From Vibrio sp. S9_S30 (GTDB lineage Bacteria > Pseudomonadota > Gammaproteobacteria > Enterobacterales > Vibrionaceae): 64,000 bases of DNA. Of this stretch, positions 51,805 to 61,050 are shown piece by piece; positions within the stretch are counted from its first letter, which is position 1, and each line of letters starts with the position of its first letter. The position numbers and the translations under genes are program-made. The notes under the pieces were generated by a model. It saw nothing but the letters and a program-made list of their open reading frames with translations, was not told the origin of the DNA and searched no databases. The stretch lies in NCBI RefSeq assembly GCF_014694455.1, contig NZ_JAAUWT010000020.1, forward strand, positions 24,838 through 88,837, given 5' to 3'.

Positions 51805-52617
51805 TTAAATGTACGCTTTGCGAATATGTTGCGAGGCAAAGTCAATCAAGCTGACGGTCACAATGATGACCAGCATGATGGCGGCGGTTTGTTGGAACTG
51901 AAAACCCCGAATCGCTTCCCACAGCAACACCCCAATGCCACCCGCCCCGACCATACCCACTACGGTGGCGGAACGAACATTGGATTCAAAGCGATACAGT
52001 GTGAAGGAAATCCAAAGTGGCAACACTTGGGGGATGACGCCGTACATCACTTCTTCCAATTTGTTGGCTCCGGTGGCTCGGACGCCTTCTACGGGGCCTA
52101 GGTCTATCGCTTCGACGGCTTCTGAAAACAGTTTCGCCAATACCCCAGTCGTGTGGATAAACAGTGCCAATACGCCTGCAAATGGGCCTAAACCCACCGC
52201 TACCACAAACAGCATGGCAAACACTATTTCATTAATGGCTCGCGCCGCATCCATGAGGCGACGAGTCGGTTGATAAACCCACATGGGGACGATGTTGTCG
52301 GCACACATTAACCCCAGCGGTACGGAGAAAAGGACCGAAAGCACCGTGCCCCAAATGGCGATTTGAATCGTGATTAAGGTTTCTTCTACGTAAAGATCCC
52401 AATAGGTGAAGTCGGGTGGAAAGAAATCGCGGGCTAACTCCACCATGTTGTCGGAATCCGCCACCAGTTGAACGGGGTTCATTTCCGCCCCTTGCCATGC
52501 CCAAGCAAGCAGTGCGGCAAACAAAATCAGTATCGCAAGCTGGGTCAGTTTTTGGCTCCAGCGCTGATGGTGTTGAAGGGCGTCCATTGACGTATTGATG
52601 TCCATATTGGTTCTCAT
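51805..52617 (-). CDS. phnE: Phosphonate ABC transporter permease PhnE
   Basis: Inner-membrane permease, 270 residues, about six hydrophobic segments; the ATPase-contact loop is GVRATGANKLEEVMYGVIPQVLPLW-type (about 177-200), and the C-terminal VGAGGIGVLLWEAIRGF is typical of PhnE. The ATG at 52617 has no clear ribosome site; the in-frame ATG at 52605, with GAGAA before it, is a possible alternative. Confidence 0.92.
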   Translation of the reverse strand: MRTNMDINTSMDALQHHQRWSQKLTQLAILILFAALLAWAWQGAEMNPVQLVADSDNMVELARDFFPPDFTYWDLYVEETLITIQIAIWGTVLSVLFSVPLGLMCADNIVPMWVYQPTRRLMDAARAINEIVFAMLFVVAVGLGPFAGVLALFIHTTGVLAKLFSEAVEAIDLGPVEGVRATGANKLEEVMYGVIPQVLPLWISFTLYRFESNVRSATVVGMVGAGGIGVLLWEAIRGFQFQQTAAIMLVIIVTVSLIDFASQHIRKAYI

Positions 52618-52631
52618 TTAATGGCTTAAAT

Positions 52632-52652
52632 AGGGTGGGGAATGCCCACCCT
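52632..52652 (-). other. Intercistronic hairpin between phnD and phnE
   Basis: AGGGTGGG / CCCACCCT, 8-bp perfect stem, 5-base loop, 17 bases after the phnD stop and without a T run. Such hairpins after receptor genes usually protect the upstream message so that more binding protein is made; role inferred. Confidence 0.6.
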
Positions 52653-52669
52653 AAGTCGGTTCGAGCGCG

Positions 52670-53665
52670 TTACTCCATGGCTTCAAGGGCTGCCATTTGG
52701 CGGTTTAATGCCGCCAACTCAGATTGAACGTTGTTGACTTTGGTGAGTTCAGACTGATCAAGCTTTTTGTCGGTGGAGAGCTTGTTGAGCTGCTTGAACA
52801 GTGCTAATTGACGGATAGGAAGCAGTTGCAAATCGGAAGAAGCTTTAAAGGGAGCCCAATCGAGCTCTTTTAAAATGGCGACTTCTTTTGCGTTGCCCGT
52901 TTTTCCATACGTCATGAAAAAGTCGTAGACCGCTGTTTTCGTCTCTTCTGGTAGGTTTTTACGCCAGACAATGGGATCCGCTGGTATCAGAGGGGATTTC
53001 CAAATGATTTTGATGTTTTTGAATTTGTCGGGGTTGTTATTGGCGAAACGACGAAGGCTTTCGGTGTTGTTGGTGGCGATATCCACTTGCTTATTGGCTA
53101 CCGCAAACAAGTTCACTTCGTGGCTCGAATTCAATGTGCGTTTGAATTCGTTCGGTTGTACGTTGTTTTTCGCAAACACATAGTAAGACGGAACCAAGAA
53201 GCCCGATGTGGAATTTGGATCGCCGTTACCAAATGCAAGGTTAGAGCGATCTTTCAGCATGTCTTCAACCGAATTAATTGGGCTGTCTTTGTGTGTGATC
53301 AGCAGACTCCAATACCCCGGATTGCCTTCGACATCGACCGTCTGAGCAAAAATCTCACCGCCTGCGCGATCCACCGCTTCCATCGCGGATTTATTGCCAT
53401 ACCATGCGATGTCGACTTTGTTGAAGCGCATACCTTGAATGATGCCTGCGTAATCGGGCGCAAAGTACGCTTTCACTTCTACGCCCAGCTTTTCGCTCAT
53501 GTCATCCAAAAATGGTGTCCATGAGGCTCTCAAGTTTTGTTGAGATTCGGTTGAAATGATACCAAAGTTCAGGGTTTTTAGTGGTGCTTCGTCTGCCCAG
53601 GCTGGGGCAAGCGTTGTTGCCGCCATCGCAATGGCAGCTGAGATCTTACGGATTGCACGTAACAT
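52670..53665 (-). CDS. phnD: Phosphonate ABC transporter periplasmic binding protein PhnD
   Basis: Receptor for phosphonates. 331 residues, signal peptide 1-24 ending AWA; mature protein with the family blocks LNFGIISTESQQNLRASWTPFLDDMSEKLG-type N-lobe, YAGIIQGMRFNKVDIAWYGNKSAMEAVDRA-type region, and the phosphate-contacting SGFLVPSYYVF. C-terminus is an E/Q/L-rich helix. 3 bases after phnC. Confidence 0.94.
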   Translation of the reverse strand: MLRAIRKISAAIAMAATTLAPAWADEAPLKTLNFGIISTESQQNLRASWTPFLDDMSEKLGVEVKAYFAPDYAGIIQGMRFNKVDIAWYGNKSAMEAVDRAGGEIFAQTVDVEGNPGYWSLLITHKDSPINSVEDMLKDRSNLAFGNGDPNSTSGFLVPSYYVFAKNNVQPNEFKRTLNSSHEVNLFAVANKQVDIATNNTESLRRFANNNPDKFKNIKIIWKSPLIPADPIVWRKNLPEETKTAVYDFFMTYGKTGNAKEVAILKELDWAPFKASSDLQLLPIRQLALFKQLNKLSTDKKLDQSELTKVNNVQSELAALNRQMAALEAME

Positions 53666-53668
53666 TGT

Positions 53669-54541
53669 TCAGATTCCTTTTGACTGAATGTTGACTGTAG
53701 CTGGATTGGTCTTTATCGACGGTGCTGAGAGTGGCGTGCTAGGAAAGTGTCCTTTCACAATCACGCCTGCTTCTTCTGTTTTTCCGCGATACAGAGCTTC
53801 AAGTTGTGTGGGGGTGAGCCCATGGCTGCTGCCCTGATAAAAAATGTGTCCATCACGAAGTGCGATGACATGCTCACAGTAATTTAAGGCATGCTCGACT
53901 TGGTGAAGGGTTACGATGACGGGGATGTTTTCTTGTTGGTTGATTTGTTGCAGCAGTTCCATCACCACGCGTGAGGATTCAGGGTCGAGTGACGCAATGG
54001 GTTCATCGGCAAAGATGATTTTGGCGTCTTGCATCAGCGCTCTGGCGATGGCGACACGCTGTTGCTGACCACCAGACAGTGTTGAAACGCGCTGGTGGGC
54101 AAAGGCTGCCATTCCCACTCTATCGAGAGCTTCCAGAGCTTTTGTTTGTTGTGCTTGAGTAAATTGTCCGCTAAGGGAGCGCCACCAAGGTGTTTCGCTG
54201 AGCGCACCAATCAGAACGTTGGTGATGACAGATAGGCGATTCACTAGGTTAAATTGCTGAAAAATGAAACCAGCTTGCGAGCGAGTGGTGCGGATCCGCT
54301 TATCTACTTTACCCGACTGTTGAACCCGCTGACCCATAATACGGATCTCGCCGGATGGATCGTTGCTTTTGTTTCCGGCGATTAACCCATTGAGGTGACG
54401 CAATAGGGTCGATTTTCCCGACCCCGATGGACCCAGTAGCGCTGTCATACCGCGGTGCGTAAGATCCAGATTGATATTGTTCAGTGCACGGTTTTTTCCA
54501 AAGGTTTTATGTAAATCCGTGACGGTAACGATGCTGTCCAT
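53669..54541 (-). CDS. phnC: Phosphonate ABC transporter ATP-binding protein PhnC
   Basis: 290 residues with Walker A GPSGSGKST near 36-44, signature LSGGQQQRVAIARAL near 155 and Walker B IIFADEPIASLDPES near 172. The 35-residue C-terminal tail after the ABC core is longer than usual. First gene of the cluster, behind a Pho box and two candidate PhnF operators. Confidence 0.95.
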   Translation of the reverse strand: MDSIVTVTDLHKTFGKNRALNNINLDLTHRGMTALLGPSGSGKSTLLRHLNGLIAGNKSNDPSGEIRIMGQRVQQSGKVDKRIRTTRSQAGFIFQQFNLVNRLSVITNVLIGALSETPWWRSLSGQFTQAQQTKALEALDRVGMAAFAHQRVSTLSGGQQQRVAIARALMQDAKIIFADEPIASLDPESSRVVMELLQQINQQENIPVIVTLHQVEHALNYCEHVIALRDGHIFYQGSSHGLTPTQLEALYRGKTEEAGVIVKGHFPSTPLSAPSIKTNPATVNIQSKGI

Positions 54542-54586
54542 AGAGTGAACCTTCTGTTTTGTTCGGCTCTATCCTGCTTTGGGGAA

Positions 54587-54625
54587 GTGACGGTTTTATT
54601 GCAGCGAAATGTCAGAAAAATGCAG
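54587..54625 (-). promoter_or_regulatory. Pho box (PhoB half-sites) before phnC
   Basis: On the minus strand three half-sites of the CTGTCAT type lie at an exact 11-base period: CTGACAT (54609-54615), CTGCAAT (54598-54604) and CCGTCAC (54587-54593). A further CTGCATT lies at 54619-54625. The last is 46 bases before the phnC start. The best 18-mer matches the E. coli Pho box at about 15 positions. Confidence 0.7.
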
Positions 54626-54678
54626 CGAAATATTGGTAATTCGCTTAAAAGTCTGTTGTTAAAAGACTTAATCAGAGA

Positions 54679-54710
54679 TGTCTAGACAAGTGCGGGGAGT
54701 TGTCTAGATA
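54679..54710. promoter_or_regulatory. Tandem candidate PhnF operators upstream of phnC
   Basis: TGTCTAGACA (54679-54688, perfect palindrome) and TGTCTAGATA (54701-54710, one mismatch), centres 22 bp apart, i.e. about two helical turns and on the same DNA face. They lie upstream of the Pho box. Confidence 0.65.
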
Positions 54711-54751
54711 GGGATTTCATCAAAAGTTCATGGAATAGCGTGAAAAGCTTG

Positions 54752-54780
54752 AGGTGGCGCAGGTTTTGATAATGCCACCT
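54752..54780 (-). terminator. Possible terminator after the repeat lipoprotein gene
   Basis: AGGTGGC / GCCACCT, 7-bp stem with a long 15-base loop, 28 bases beyond the stop; T tract poor, so weak. Confidence 0.4.
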
Positions 54781-54808
54781 CCTGCATAGGAAGGATGTGG
54801 CCATTGTT

Positions 54809-57187
54809 TTAAGGGGTCGGCGTATAAGGGTCGTAACCGCATTGCCTTTCAGTGGTGGCTTTGGTGTAGGTGATTTCGTCTAGCCAAGGAAATGCTAAGG
54901 CGTATTGATTCAGTGTATCTTTCGCTCTGTCTGTGAGCGGAGCATCGTAGACTGAAACACACCTCAAGAGATTGTTGTTGCTAATATCGAGAGTCGTTAA
55001 CGCGTTCTCGCCAAGGTGAAGTGTCTGAAGTTTTGTCAGTGAGCCGATATTGATATCGATGAAGTTATTGCCAGCCGCTTCTAGATTCACAAGGTTCGTG
55101 TATTGTTCGACAGGAAGCTGGCTTAATGAATTAAAACTGACGCTTAACCTAGTCAAAGTGTTGCTTTCGGTTGGTAGGGTTAGCGAACTGAGTGCGCTTG
55201 TTTTTATTTCTAAGTTAACCAAATTAGAGGCGTTTGATGCATCAAGAGAGTGTATCTGGGTTCTATTCAAGATGACGGTTCTCAGTAATGGCATGTTGGT
55301 TAAATTAATGGCGTTAATGGGGTTCTCTGAAAGGTTCAATGCAGTGAGTTTGGAATGGTGGCTTGATGAAAATGAACTCAGGCTCTTGTTAGCTGCATAC
55401 AATGCATTCAATTCCGTTAGATGATTTGTCTCTATTTCGAAAGCACCCGTACCACTAATGTCTAGAACGGTTAGGGCGGTATTGTTTGCCAAATCGAGAG
55501 AAGCCAAGGCGTTATCTTTAATACGTAAATGGGTGAGCTTTACGTTGTTTGCCAAAGAGATCAAATGGAGTTCATTTTGAGACAAATCTAGGTCTTTTAA
55601 GGAGGGCAAGTTTGCCGTATTGACCTCCCGCAGTTTGTTTGCTGAGAGCTTTAATTGCGTGAGCTTATCCGTTGATGGGAGTGAAATGGACTGTAACTTT
55701 CCATCGAGACTTGGATGCCCATCTACCCCAAATACACGTACGGTCTGAAGTAACACGTTATGGCTAAGGTTCAGATCTTGAATTTGAGAGCCAAATACCG
55801 TCAGTGACGTTAGCTTGGTGTTATGAACCAAATCGAGATTCGTTAGATCAGGTACTCTATGTAGAAACACGTCCGTTATGTTGGTGTTATTGGCTAAGTT
55901 AACGGATGAAAAGGTTGCATCTGATACCGTCAGTTTCTCTAATGAGGTGTTTTGAGATACGTCGATATTGCTGATGCCACTGGATTGAAGAAGCGTTAAT
56001 TCGGTTAAGTTTGGGAAGGCAGAAAAATTGATATCGACAGGGGGCAAAGACGTTGTATTGCGAATGTCCAGCTTGGTCAAAGAGGTCAGCTGCTCAATCT
56101 CTCTGTGATAACCGTACTGACAGGTGAAATGAGTCACTTCATCCACAAACTTCCAATGGTTTCTTTCTTTTAACCTATCGAAACAAAGTTTGATCGAGTT
56201 AGTTTCAAACGTCAGGTTGTCGATCAAATTACTGGTATTTTGAACCGTTACATCGACCGTTCTCGATCCCGTCGCCCCTTCATTGTCTGTCGCTGTGACT
56301 TTGAATGTCAGGATCTCTTCTCGATTTAGGGAGGGAGAAGTAAAGCTTAACGCTTGTGAGTTTGGATCGGCAATCGTGACGTTTGTGCCAGCCGTTTGTT
56401 CCCATTGGTAGGCGGTGATGGTTCCGTCGCGATCATACGCTGAGGCTGCAATGGACACGAGTTGATTGATGTCTACCGTGACATCGCTAATAGGGTGGAT
56501 GGCGGGCGATCGATTGGGTTTGATATGCACAAAGGCTGGCTGGGTGGCGGTCGCCCCTTGATCGTCCTTGACGGTCACTTCAAACGATAGCAGCTCATCT
56601 TCAGTTATCGCTGGTACCGTGAAGGTCACTTGCTGCGAACTTGAGTTTGTGAACGTGACGCGTGTTCCCGATTTCTGCCGCCAAACGTATTCGGCTATTT
56701 GCCCATCGGGATCGGTTGCGTTGGCAATGAGGCTGGTCACGGTGTTTGGCCTAACGGTTTGGTCTGCAATGGCAGCAATTTGTGGTGATTGGTTGGATGC
56801 AGCGGTCACTTTTACAGTGACGGTTTGGCTACTGGTTGCGCCTTCATTGTCGGTAGCGACCAATCGAAAGACCAACGTTTGCTCTTGATAAGACGTTGGC
56901 GCAACGAAGGAGGTAACAGTGGCGTTTGGGGTAGAGAGTGTGACTGGGGTGCCAGAGACTTGCTCCCATCGGTGGGAAACAATGCTTCCGTCTGAATCCG
57001 ATATGTTCCCCGATAGCGTCACTGTGCGTGAAGCTGACGTCACGAAATCCCCTCCCGTTGTGATCACAGGCGCCATATTGGGTGTTACGGGCGTTGCTGA
57101 ATCAGAGTCGGTTGTTTCACTGCCACCACCACACGCTGCCAATAAAAGTGGGGCTAAGAGTAGCGTTACATTCTTTAGAGTCATCAT
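54809..57187 (-). CDS. Surface lipoprotein with Ig/PKD-like repeats and leucine-rich repeats
   Basis: 792 residues. Lipoprotein signal with lipobox LAAC (C19) followed by GGGSETTDSDS, a flexible acidic linker. Three similar Ig/PKD-type repeats follow at about 39-130, 133-222 and 228-317, each with a DxDGxIxxYxWEQxSG-like core and a later TDNEGATxS motif. After a cysteine-containing cap (C335, C356) come about 18 leucine-rich repeats (about 365-760) of the L-x-x-L-x-L-x-x-N type, then a short tail with a third cysteine. The layout suggests an outer-membrane anchored adhesin or ligand-binding protein; no function is known. Single gene between the phn cluster and fadA. Confidence 0.85.
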   Translation of the reverse strand: MMTLKNVTLLLAPLLLAACGGGSETTDSDSATPVTPNMAPVITTGGDFVTSASRTVTLSGNISDSDGSIVSHRWEQVSGTPVTLSTPNATVTSFVAPTSYQEQTLVFRLVATDNEGATSSQTVTVKVTAASNQSPQIAAIADQTVRPNTVTSLIANATDPDGQIAEYVWRQKSGTRVTFTNSSSQQVTFTVPAITEDELLSFEVTVKDDQGATATQPAFVHIKPNRSPAIHPISDVTVDINQLVSIAASAYDRDGTITAYQWEQTAGTNVTIADPNSQALSFTSPSLNREEILTFKVTATDNEGATGSRTVDVTVQNTSNLIDNLTFETNSIKLCFDRLKERNHWKFVDEVTHFTCQYGYHREIEQLTSLTKLDIRNTTSLPPVDINFSAFPNLTELTLLQSSGISNIDVSQNTSLEKLTVSDATFSSVNLANNTNITDVFLHRVPDLTNLDLVHNTKLTSLTVFGSQIQDLNLSHNVLLQTVRVFGVDGHPSLDGKLQSISLPSTDKLTQLKLSANKLREVNTANLPSLKDLDLSQNELHLISLANNVKLTHLRIKDNALASLDLANNTALTVLDISGTGAFEIETNHLTELNALYAANKSLSSFSSSHHSKLTALNLSENPINAINLTNMPLLRTVILNRTQIHSLDASNASNLVNLEIKTSALSSLTLPTESNTLTRLSVSFNSLSQLPVEQYTNLVNLEAAGNNFIDINIGSLTKLQTLHLGENALTTLDISNNNLLRCVSVYDAPLTDRAKDTLNQYALAFPWLDEITYTKATTERQCGYDPYTPTP

Positions 57188-57566
57188 TTAAAGCCTTTGA
57201 ATACTTTCGTTTTTACTTAAATACGGAACGATGCCTGCCCATATTGTGAATGAGGACAATAGATGCGTTCCATGCCATACCAACAGAAGAGATATCGAAA
57301 GATTTTTTATTTGTGAGCGCCGGATAAAGCCTATTGATCAAGGGGCGCTATTGGGGGACGAAAAAGCTTTACGTACGAGATTGAATTTGTATAGCCATAT
57401 GCACCCCAATCCATACTAATGTTTGGATGAAATATAAACTAGATGCATATTAACAAGAGTAGTGAATACGTGAGGTGTCTCTGATTTATTTTTGAACCAG
57501 TTAATTGTTTGTAAAATAAGAAAAGACCAGAAATTTGGCCTTTTCTATTGTATGTAGGAGGGGGAC
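57188..57566. other. Gene-free region before fadA end
   Basis: About 379 bases. Contains the fadA terminator (57521-57544) and the upstream region of the repeat lipoprotein gene. A 62-codon plus-strand frame (57231-57419) has no ribosome site or recognisable sequence. No clear promoter seen. Confidence 0.4.
57521..57544 (-). terminator. Terminator after fadA
   Basis: Minus strand AAAAGGCCA / TGGTCTTTT, 9-bp stem with one G-U pair, 6-base loop, ending in a T-rich tract; 23 bases beyond the fadA stop. Confidence 0.8.
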
Positions 57567-58736
57567 TTAATTGTCTACCCGTTCAAACACGGTTGCGATA
57601 CCTTGTCCGAGACCGATACACATGGTTGCTAAACCGTACTTGGCTTCTTTCGCCTCCATTAAATTAATAAGCGTGGTGGAAATCCTTGCTCCTGAGCAAC
57701 CTAAGGGGTGACCCAGTGCGATAGCGCCGCCGTTCAGATTGACTTTCTCATCGACCACATCCAATAAACCGAGGTCTTTCGCACAGGGTAGAGATTGTGC
57801 AGCAAATGCTTCATTCAACTCAATCACGTCCATGTCTTCGATAGATAGACCAGCACGCTTAAGGGCTTTTTGGGTTGCGGGTACAGGACCGTACCCCATG
57901 ATGGAGGGATCGCAGCCCGCCACGGCCATAGAACGCACACGAGCACGGATGTTTAGCCCCAGTGCTTTGGCTTTGTCTTCACTCATGATCAGCATGGCTG
58001 ATGCGCCGTCTGAAAGAGCTGATGACGTTCCCGCTGTTACCGTTCCGTTGACAGGATCGAATACAGGTCGAAGTTGAGATAAGCCTTCTACCGTGGTTTC
58101 TGGGCGGATCACTTCATCATAATCCAAGGTGATCAGCGAGCCATCTGGCGCGTGCCCTTCGGTGGGTAAAATTTCATTCTTAAATCTGCCTTCTTGAGAG
58201 GCTGCGTAAGCACGAGCATGAGAGCGTGCTGCAAATTCGTCTTGCTGTTTACGGCTGATGCCATGGAGTTTACCCAGCATTTCCGCCGTCAACCCCATCA
58301 TTCCCGCGGCTTTGGCTACGTTCTTGGATAAACCCGGGTGGAAGTCAACGCCGTGCGTCATTGGGACATGCCCCATGTGTTCAACACCACCGATGAGACA
58401 GATATCAGCATCGCCCACCATGATGGCACGAGCGGCATCATGAAGCGCTTGCATGGAAGATCCACACAACCGGTTGACGGTAACAGCACCTACTTCAATC
58501 GGCAATCCCGCCAGCAAAGCCGCATTTCTTGCGATATTGAAACCCTGTTCTAGAGTTTGTTGCACACAGCCCCAGTAAATGTCTTCGATTTCGGACGGGT
58601 TAACCTGTGGGTTACGTGCCAAAATCCCTTTCATCAAATGTGCGGAGAGATCTTCTGCTCTTACGTTACGAAATGCCCCGCCTTTGGAGCGCCCCATTGG
58701 GGTTCGTAGGCAATCAACGATCACTACATTGTTCAT
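57567..58736 (-). CDS. fadA: 3-ketoacyl-CoA thiolase FadA
   Basis: Last step of each beta-oxidation round, cleaving 3-ketoacyl-CoA to acetyl-CoA. 389 residues from the ATG giving MNNVVIVDCLRTPMG (a 38-codon open extension into fadB is rejected). Active-site C91 in NRLCGSSMQA, histidine in GGAIALGHPLGCSGA, and the second cysteine in MCIGLGQG near the end. It begins 1 base after the fadB stop and pairs with FadB in the trifunctional complex. Confidence 0.97.
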   Translation of the reverse strand: MNNVVIVDCLRTPMGRSKGGAFRNVRAEDLSAHLMKGILARNPQVNPSEIEDIYWGCVQQTLEQGFNIARNAALLAGLPIEVGAVTVNRLCGSSMQALHDAARAIMVGDADICLIGGVEHMGHVPMTHGVDFHPGLSKNVAKAAGMMGLTAEMLGKLHGISRKQQDEFAARSHARAYAASQEGRFKNEILPTEGHAPDGSLITLDYDEVIRPETTVEGLSQLRPVFDPVNGTVTAGTSSALSDGASAMLIMSEDKAKALGLNIRARVRSMAVAGCDPSIMGYGPVPATQKALKRAGLSIEDMDVIELNEAFAAQSLPCAKDLGLLDVVDEKVNLNGGAIALGHPLGCSGARISTTLINLMEAKEAKYGLATMCIGLGQGIATVFERVDN

Positions 58737-58737
58737 T

Positions 58738-60933
58738 TTAAGAGTCCTTTTCCAAAGAGGGTGATAACGTGCTTGCTTGTTGAGCGCCGTAAAAAGTGTC
58801 GCCTTTTTCTGCCATTTCAACCAATATTTTTGGTGGCTGATACATGGCACCGAGATCGACGTATTGCTTCGTCATCGCAACAAATTCAGCAATGCCGATG
58901 CTGTCCAGATAGCGGAAGACGCCACCTCGGAAAGGAGGGAACCCCAATCCGTACACCAAGGCCATGTCGGCTTCTTGAGGAGAGGCGATAATGCCTTCTT
59001 CCAAGCACAAGACGACTTCGTTGATCATCGGAATCATCATGCGTTGAATAATGGTTTGTTCGTCAAACGTCTGCTGTTTTGTGCAGACAGGCGCAATCAC
59101 AGAAAGGATGTCGTCGCTGAAGGTTTTCTTCGGCTTGCCTTTTTTGTCTACGCTGTATTGGTAGAACCCGCTGCCGTTTTTCTGACCGTAGCGATCCGAT
59201 TCAAACAACGCATCAATGACGTCTTTGCCATCTTTCCCCATACGTTCTGGGAAGCCTTGTGCCATAAAAGCTTGTGCGTGATGAGCGGTATCGATACCGA
59301 CCACATCAAGAAGGTAGGCCGGCCCCATCGGCCAACCAAACTTACGTTCCATGATTTTGTCGACTTCGGTGAAGTCTGCGCCATCGCGCAGTAATTTGCT
59401 AAAGCCACCGAAATACGGGAATAAAACGCGATTCACAAAGAACCCTGGGCAGTCGTTCACAACGATGGGGGATTTGCCCATTTTTGCTGCGTATGCCACA
59501 ACGCGGTTGATGGTTTCTTCTGATGTGTGTTCACCCCGGATGATTTCGACCAATGGCATACGATGAACGGGATTGAAGAAGTGCATGCCACAGAAGTTTT
59601 CTGGACGTTTGAGTGACTTTGCTAATAAATTAATTGGAATGGTCGAAGTGTTGGACGTAATAATCGTATCTTCTTCAACGTGCGCTTCAACCTCACTCAG
59701 TACGGCGGCTTTAATTTTGGGATTCTCTACAACGGCCTCGACAATCACATCGGAATGTTCAATCCCGGCGTAGTGCAAGCTCGGGGTGATTGAAGCAAGG
59801 ATCCCTGCCATTTGGAAGCCATCAAGACGACCACGAGCTAAGCGCTTATTCAACAGTTTGGATGCTTCCGTCATGCCCAAATCTAATGATGGTTGCGCAA
59901 TGTCTTTCATCATGACTGGGACGCCCTTGAGTGCGGATTGATAAGCAATGCCCCCACCCATGATGCCCGCACCAAGCACGGCGGCACGTGCGGTGTCTTT
60001 CGAGGCGGACTTCGCGGATTTCTTCGCCAATCCTTTGATGTATTGGTCGTTTAAGAACAGACCCACCAAGGATTTGGCTTCTTCAGATTTTGCCAATTTA
60101 ACAAAATACTTACGCTCTACGTCCAATGCGTCATTACGAGCACGGTGAGCGGCTTCTTCAATGGCTGTTACTGCGGCCATTGGAGCGGGATAATGCGGCC
60201 CTGCTTTTTGGGCGACCAAGCCTTTTGCCATGGTAAAACTCATCATGGCTTCTGTTTTGCTCAACGTAAGGGCAGAGGTTTTCTGTGCTCGACGCGCCTT
60301 CCATTCGATCAAACCGTCAGCAGCTTGCTCAATTGTCTGAATTGCCGATTGGCGAAGACTGTCGGTATCCACAATCGCATCCAGCAGCCCGACTTTTAAC
60401 GCTTCATCTGCTCGGCAGGCCTTTCCTTGTGTGATGATTTCCATGGCACTGTCTGCACCTATCACGCGTGGCAAACGAACGCACCCGCCAAATCCCGGCA
60501 TGATACCCAATTTGGTTTCAGGTAATCCGATGCTGGTGCTTGCATCTCCTATACGAAAGTCAGTAGCGAGTACACACTCACAACCGCCACCTAAGGCGTG
60601 TCCCGTCATGGCAGAGAGTGTGGGGACGGGCAAATCTTCCAATTTGCAGAAGATGTTGTTGGCAAACTGAACCCATTGATCCAGTTCATCTTCAGGTTTT
60701 GCAAACAAACCGAGGAATTCGGTGATATCGGCACCTACGATAAAGGTGTCTTTATCCGAGGTGAGAATCAGCCCTCTCAAGCCTGAATGATCTATAAGTG
60801 CATCCAGCGCCTGATCGAGCGATTCTAAGGTGGCAAGGTCGAGCTTATTCACTGAGCCTGGAGAGCAAAAGCTAAGCTCTGCAATGCCGTTTTTTATTTC
60901 CTTTACTTGTAGAGTATTTGATTGGTAAATCAT
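58738..60933 (-). CDS. fadB: Fatty acid oxidation complex alpha subunit FadB
   Basis: Multifunctional enoyl-CoA hydratase / 3-hydroxyacyl-CoA dehydrogenase. 731 residues from the ATG with GGAG 8 bases upstream. Hydratase domain (1-190) with E119 and E139; dehydrogenase domain with the nucleotide-binding GAGIMGGGIAYQSA (near 320) and the catalytic histidine in FCGMHFFNPVHRMPLVE near 450; C-terminal 3HCDH repeats. Heads the fadBA operon; a PsrA-like operator lies upstream. Confidence 0.97.
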   Translation of the reverse strand: MIYQSNTLQVKEIKNGIAELSFCSPGSVNKLDLATLESLDQALDALIDHSGLRGLILTSDKDTFIVGADITEFLGLFAKPEDELDQWVQFANNIFCKLEDLPVPTLSAMTGHALGGGCECVLATDFRIGDASTSIGLPETKLGIMPGFGGCVRLPRVIGADSAMEIITQGKACRADEALKVGLLDAIVDTDSLRQSAIQTIEQAADGLIEWKARRAQKTSALTLSKTEAMMSFTMAKGLVAQKAGPHYPAPMAAVTAIEEAAHRARNDALDVERKYFVKLAKSEEAKSLVGLFLNDQYIKGLAKKSAKSASKDTARAAVLGAGIMGGGIAYQSALKGVPVMMKDIAQPSLDLGMTEASKLLNKRLARGRLDGFQMAGILASITPSLHYAGIEHSDVIVEAVVENPKIKAAVLSEVEAHVEEDTIITSNTSTIPINLLAKSLKRPENFCGMHFFNPVHRMPLVEIIRGEHTSEETINRVVAYAAKMGKSPIVVNDCPGFFVNRVLFPYFGGFSKLLRDGADFTEVDKIMERKFGWPMGPAYLLDVVGIDTAHHAQAFMAQGFPERMGKDGKDVIDALFESDRYGQKNGSGFYQYSVDKKGKPKKTFSDDILSVIAPVCTKQQTFDEQTIIQRMMIPMINEVVLCLEEGIIASPQEADMALVYGLGFPPFRGGVFRYLDSIGIAEFVAMTKQYVDLGAMYQPPKILVEMAEKGDTFYGAQQASTLSPSLEKDS

Positions 60934-61050
60934 GTCTAACTCCGCGATATGCAATCCGAGATTGCTTGAGAGAGTGAATGTTATAGTTATGTTGTCATAT
61001 TGTTCGACTTTGTAAGTGTGCGCTGAGTTGTGGTTAATTTCAATACATTT

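Noticed and set aside
57231..57419. 62-codon plus-strand frame before fadA
   Set aside because: No ribosome site, promoter or recognisable protein features.
58737..58850. N-terminal extension of fadA into fadB
   Set aside because: FadA proteins begin at MNNVVIVD; the extension is read-through of fadB in another frame.
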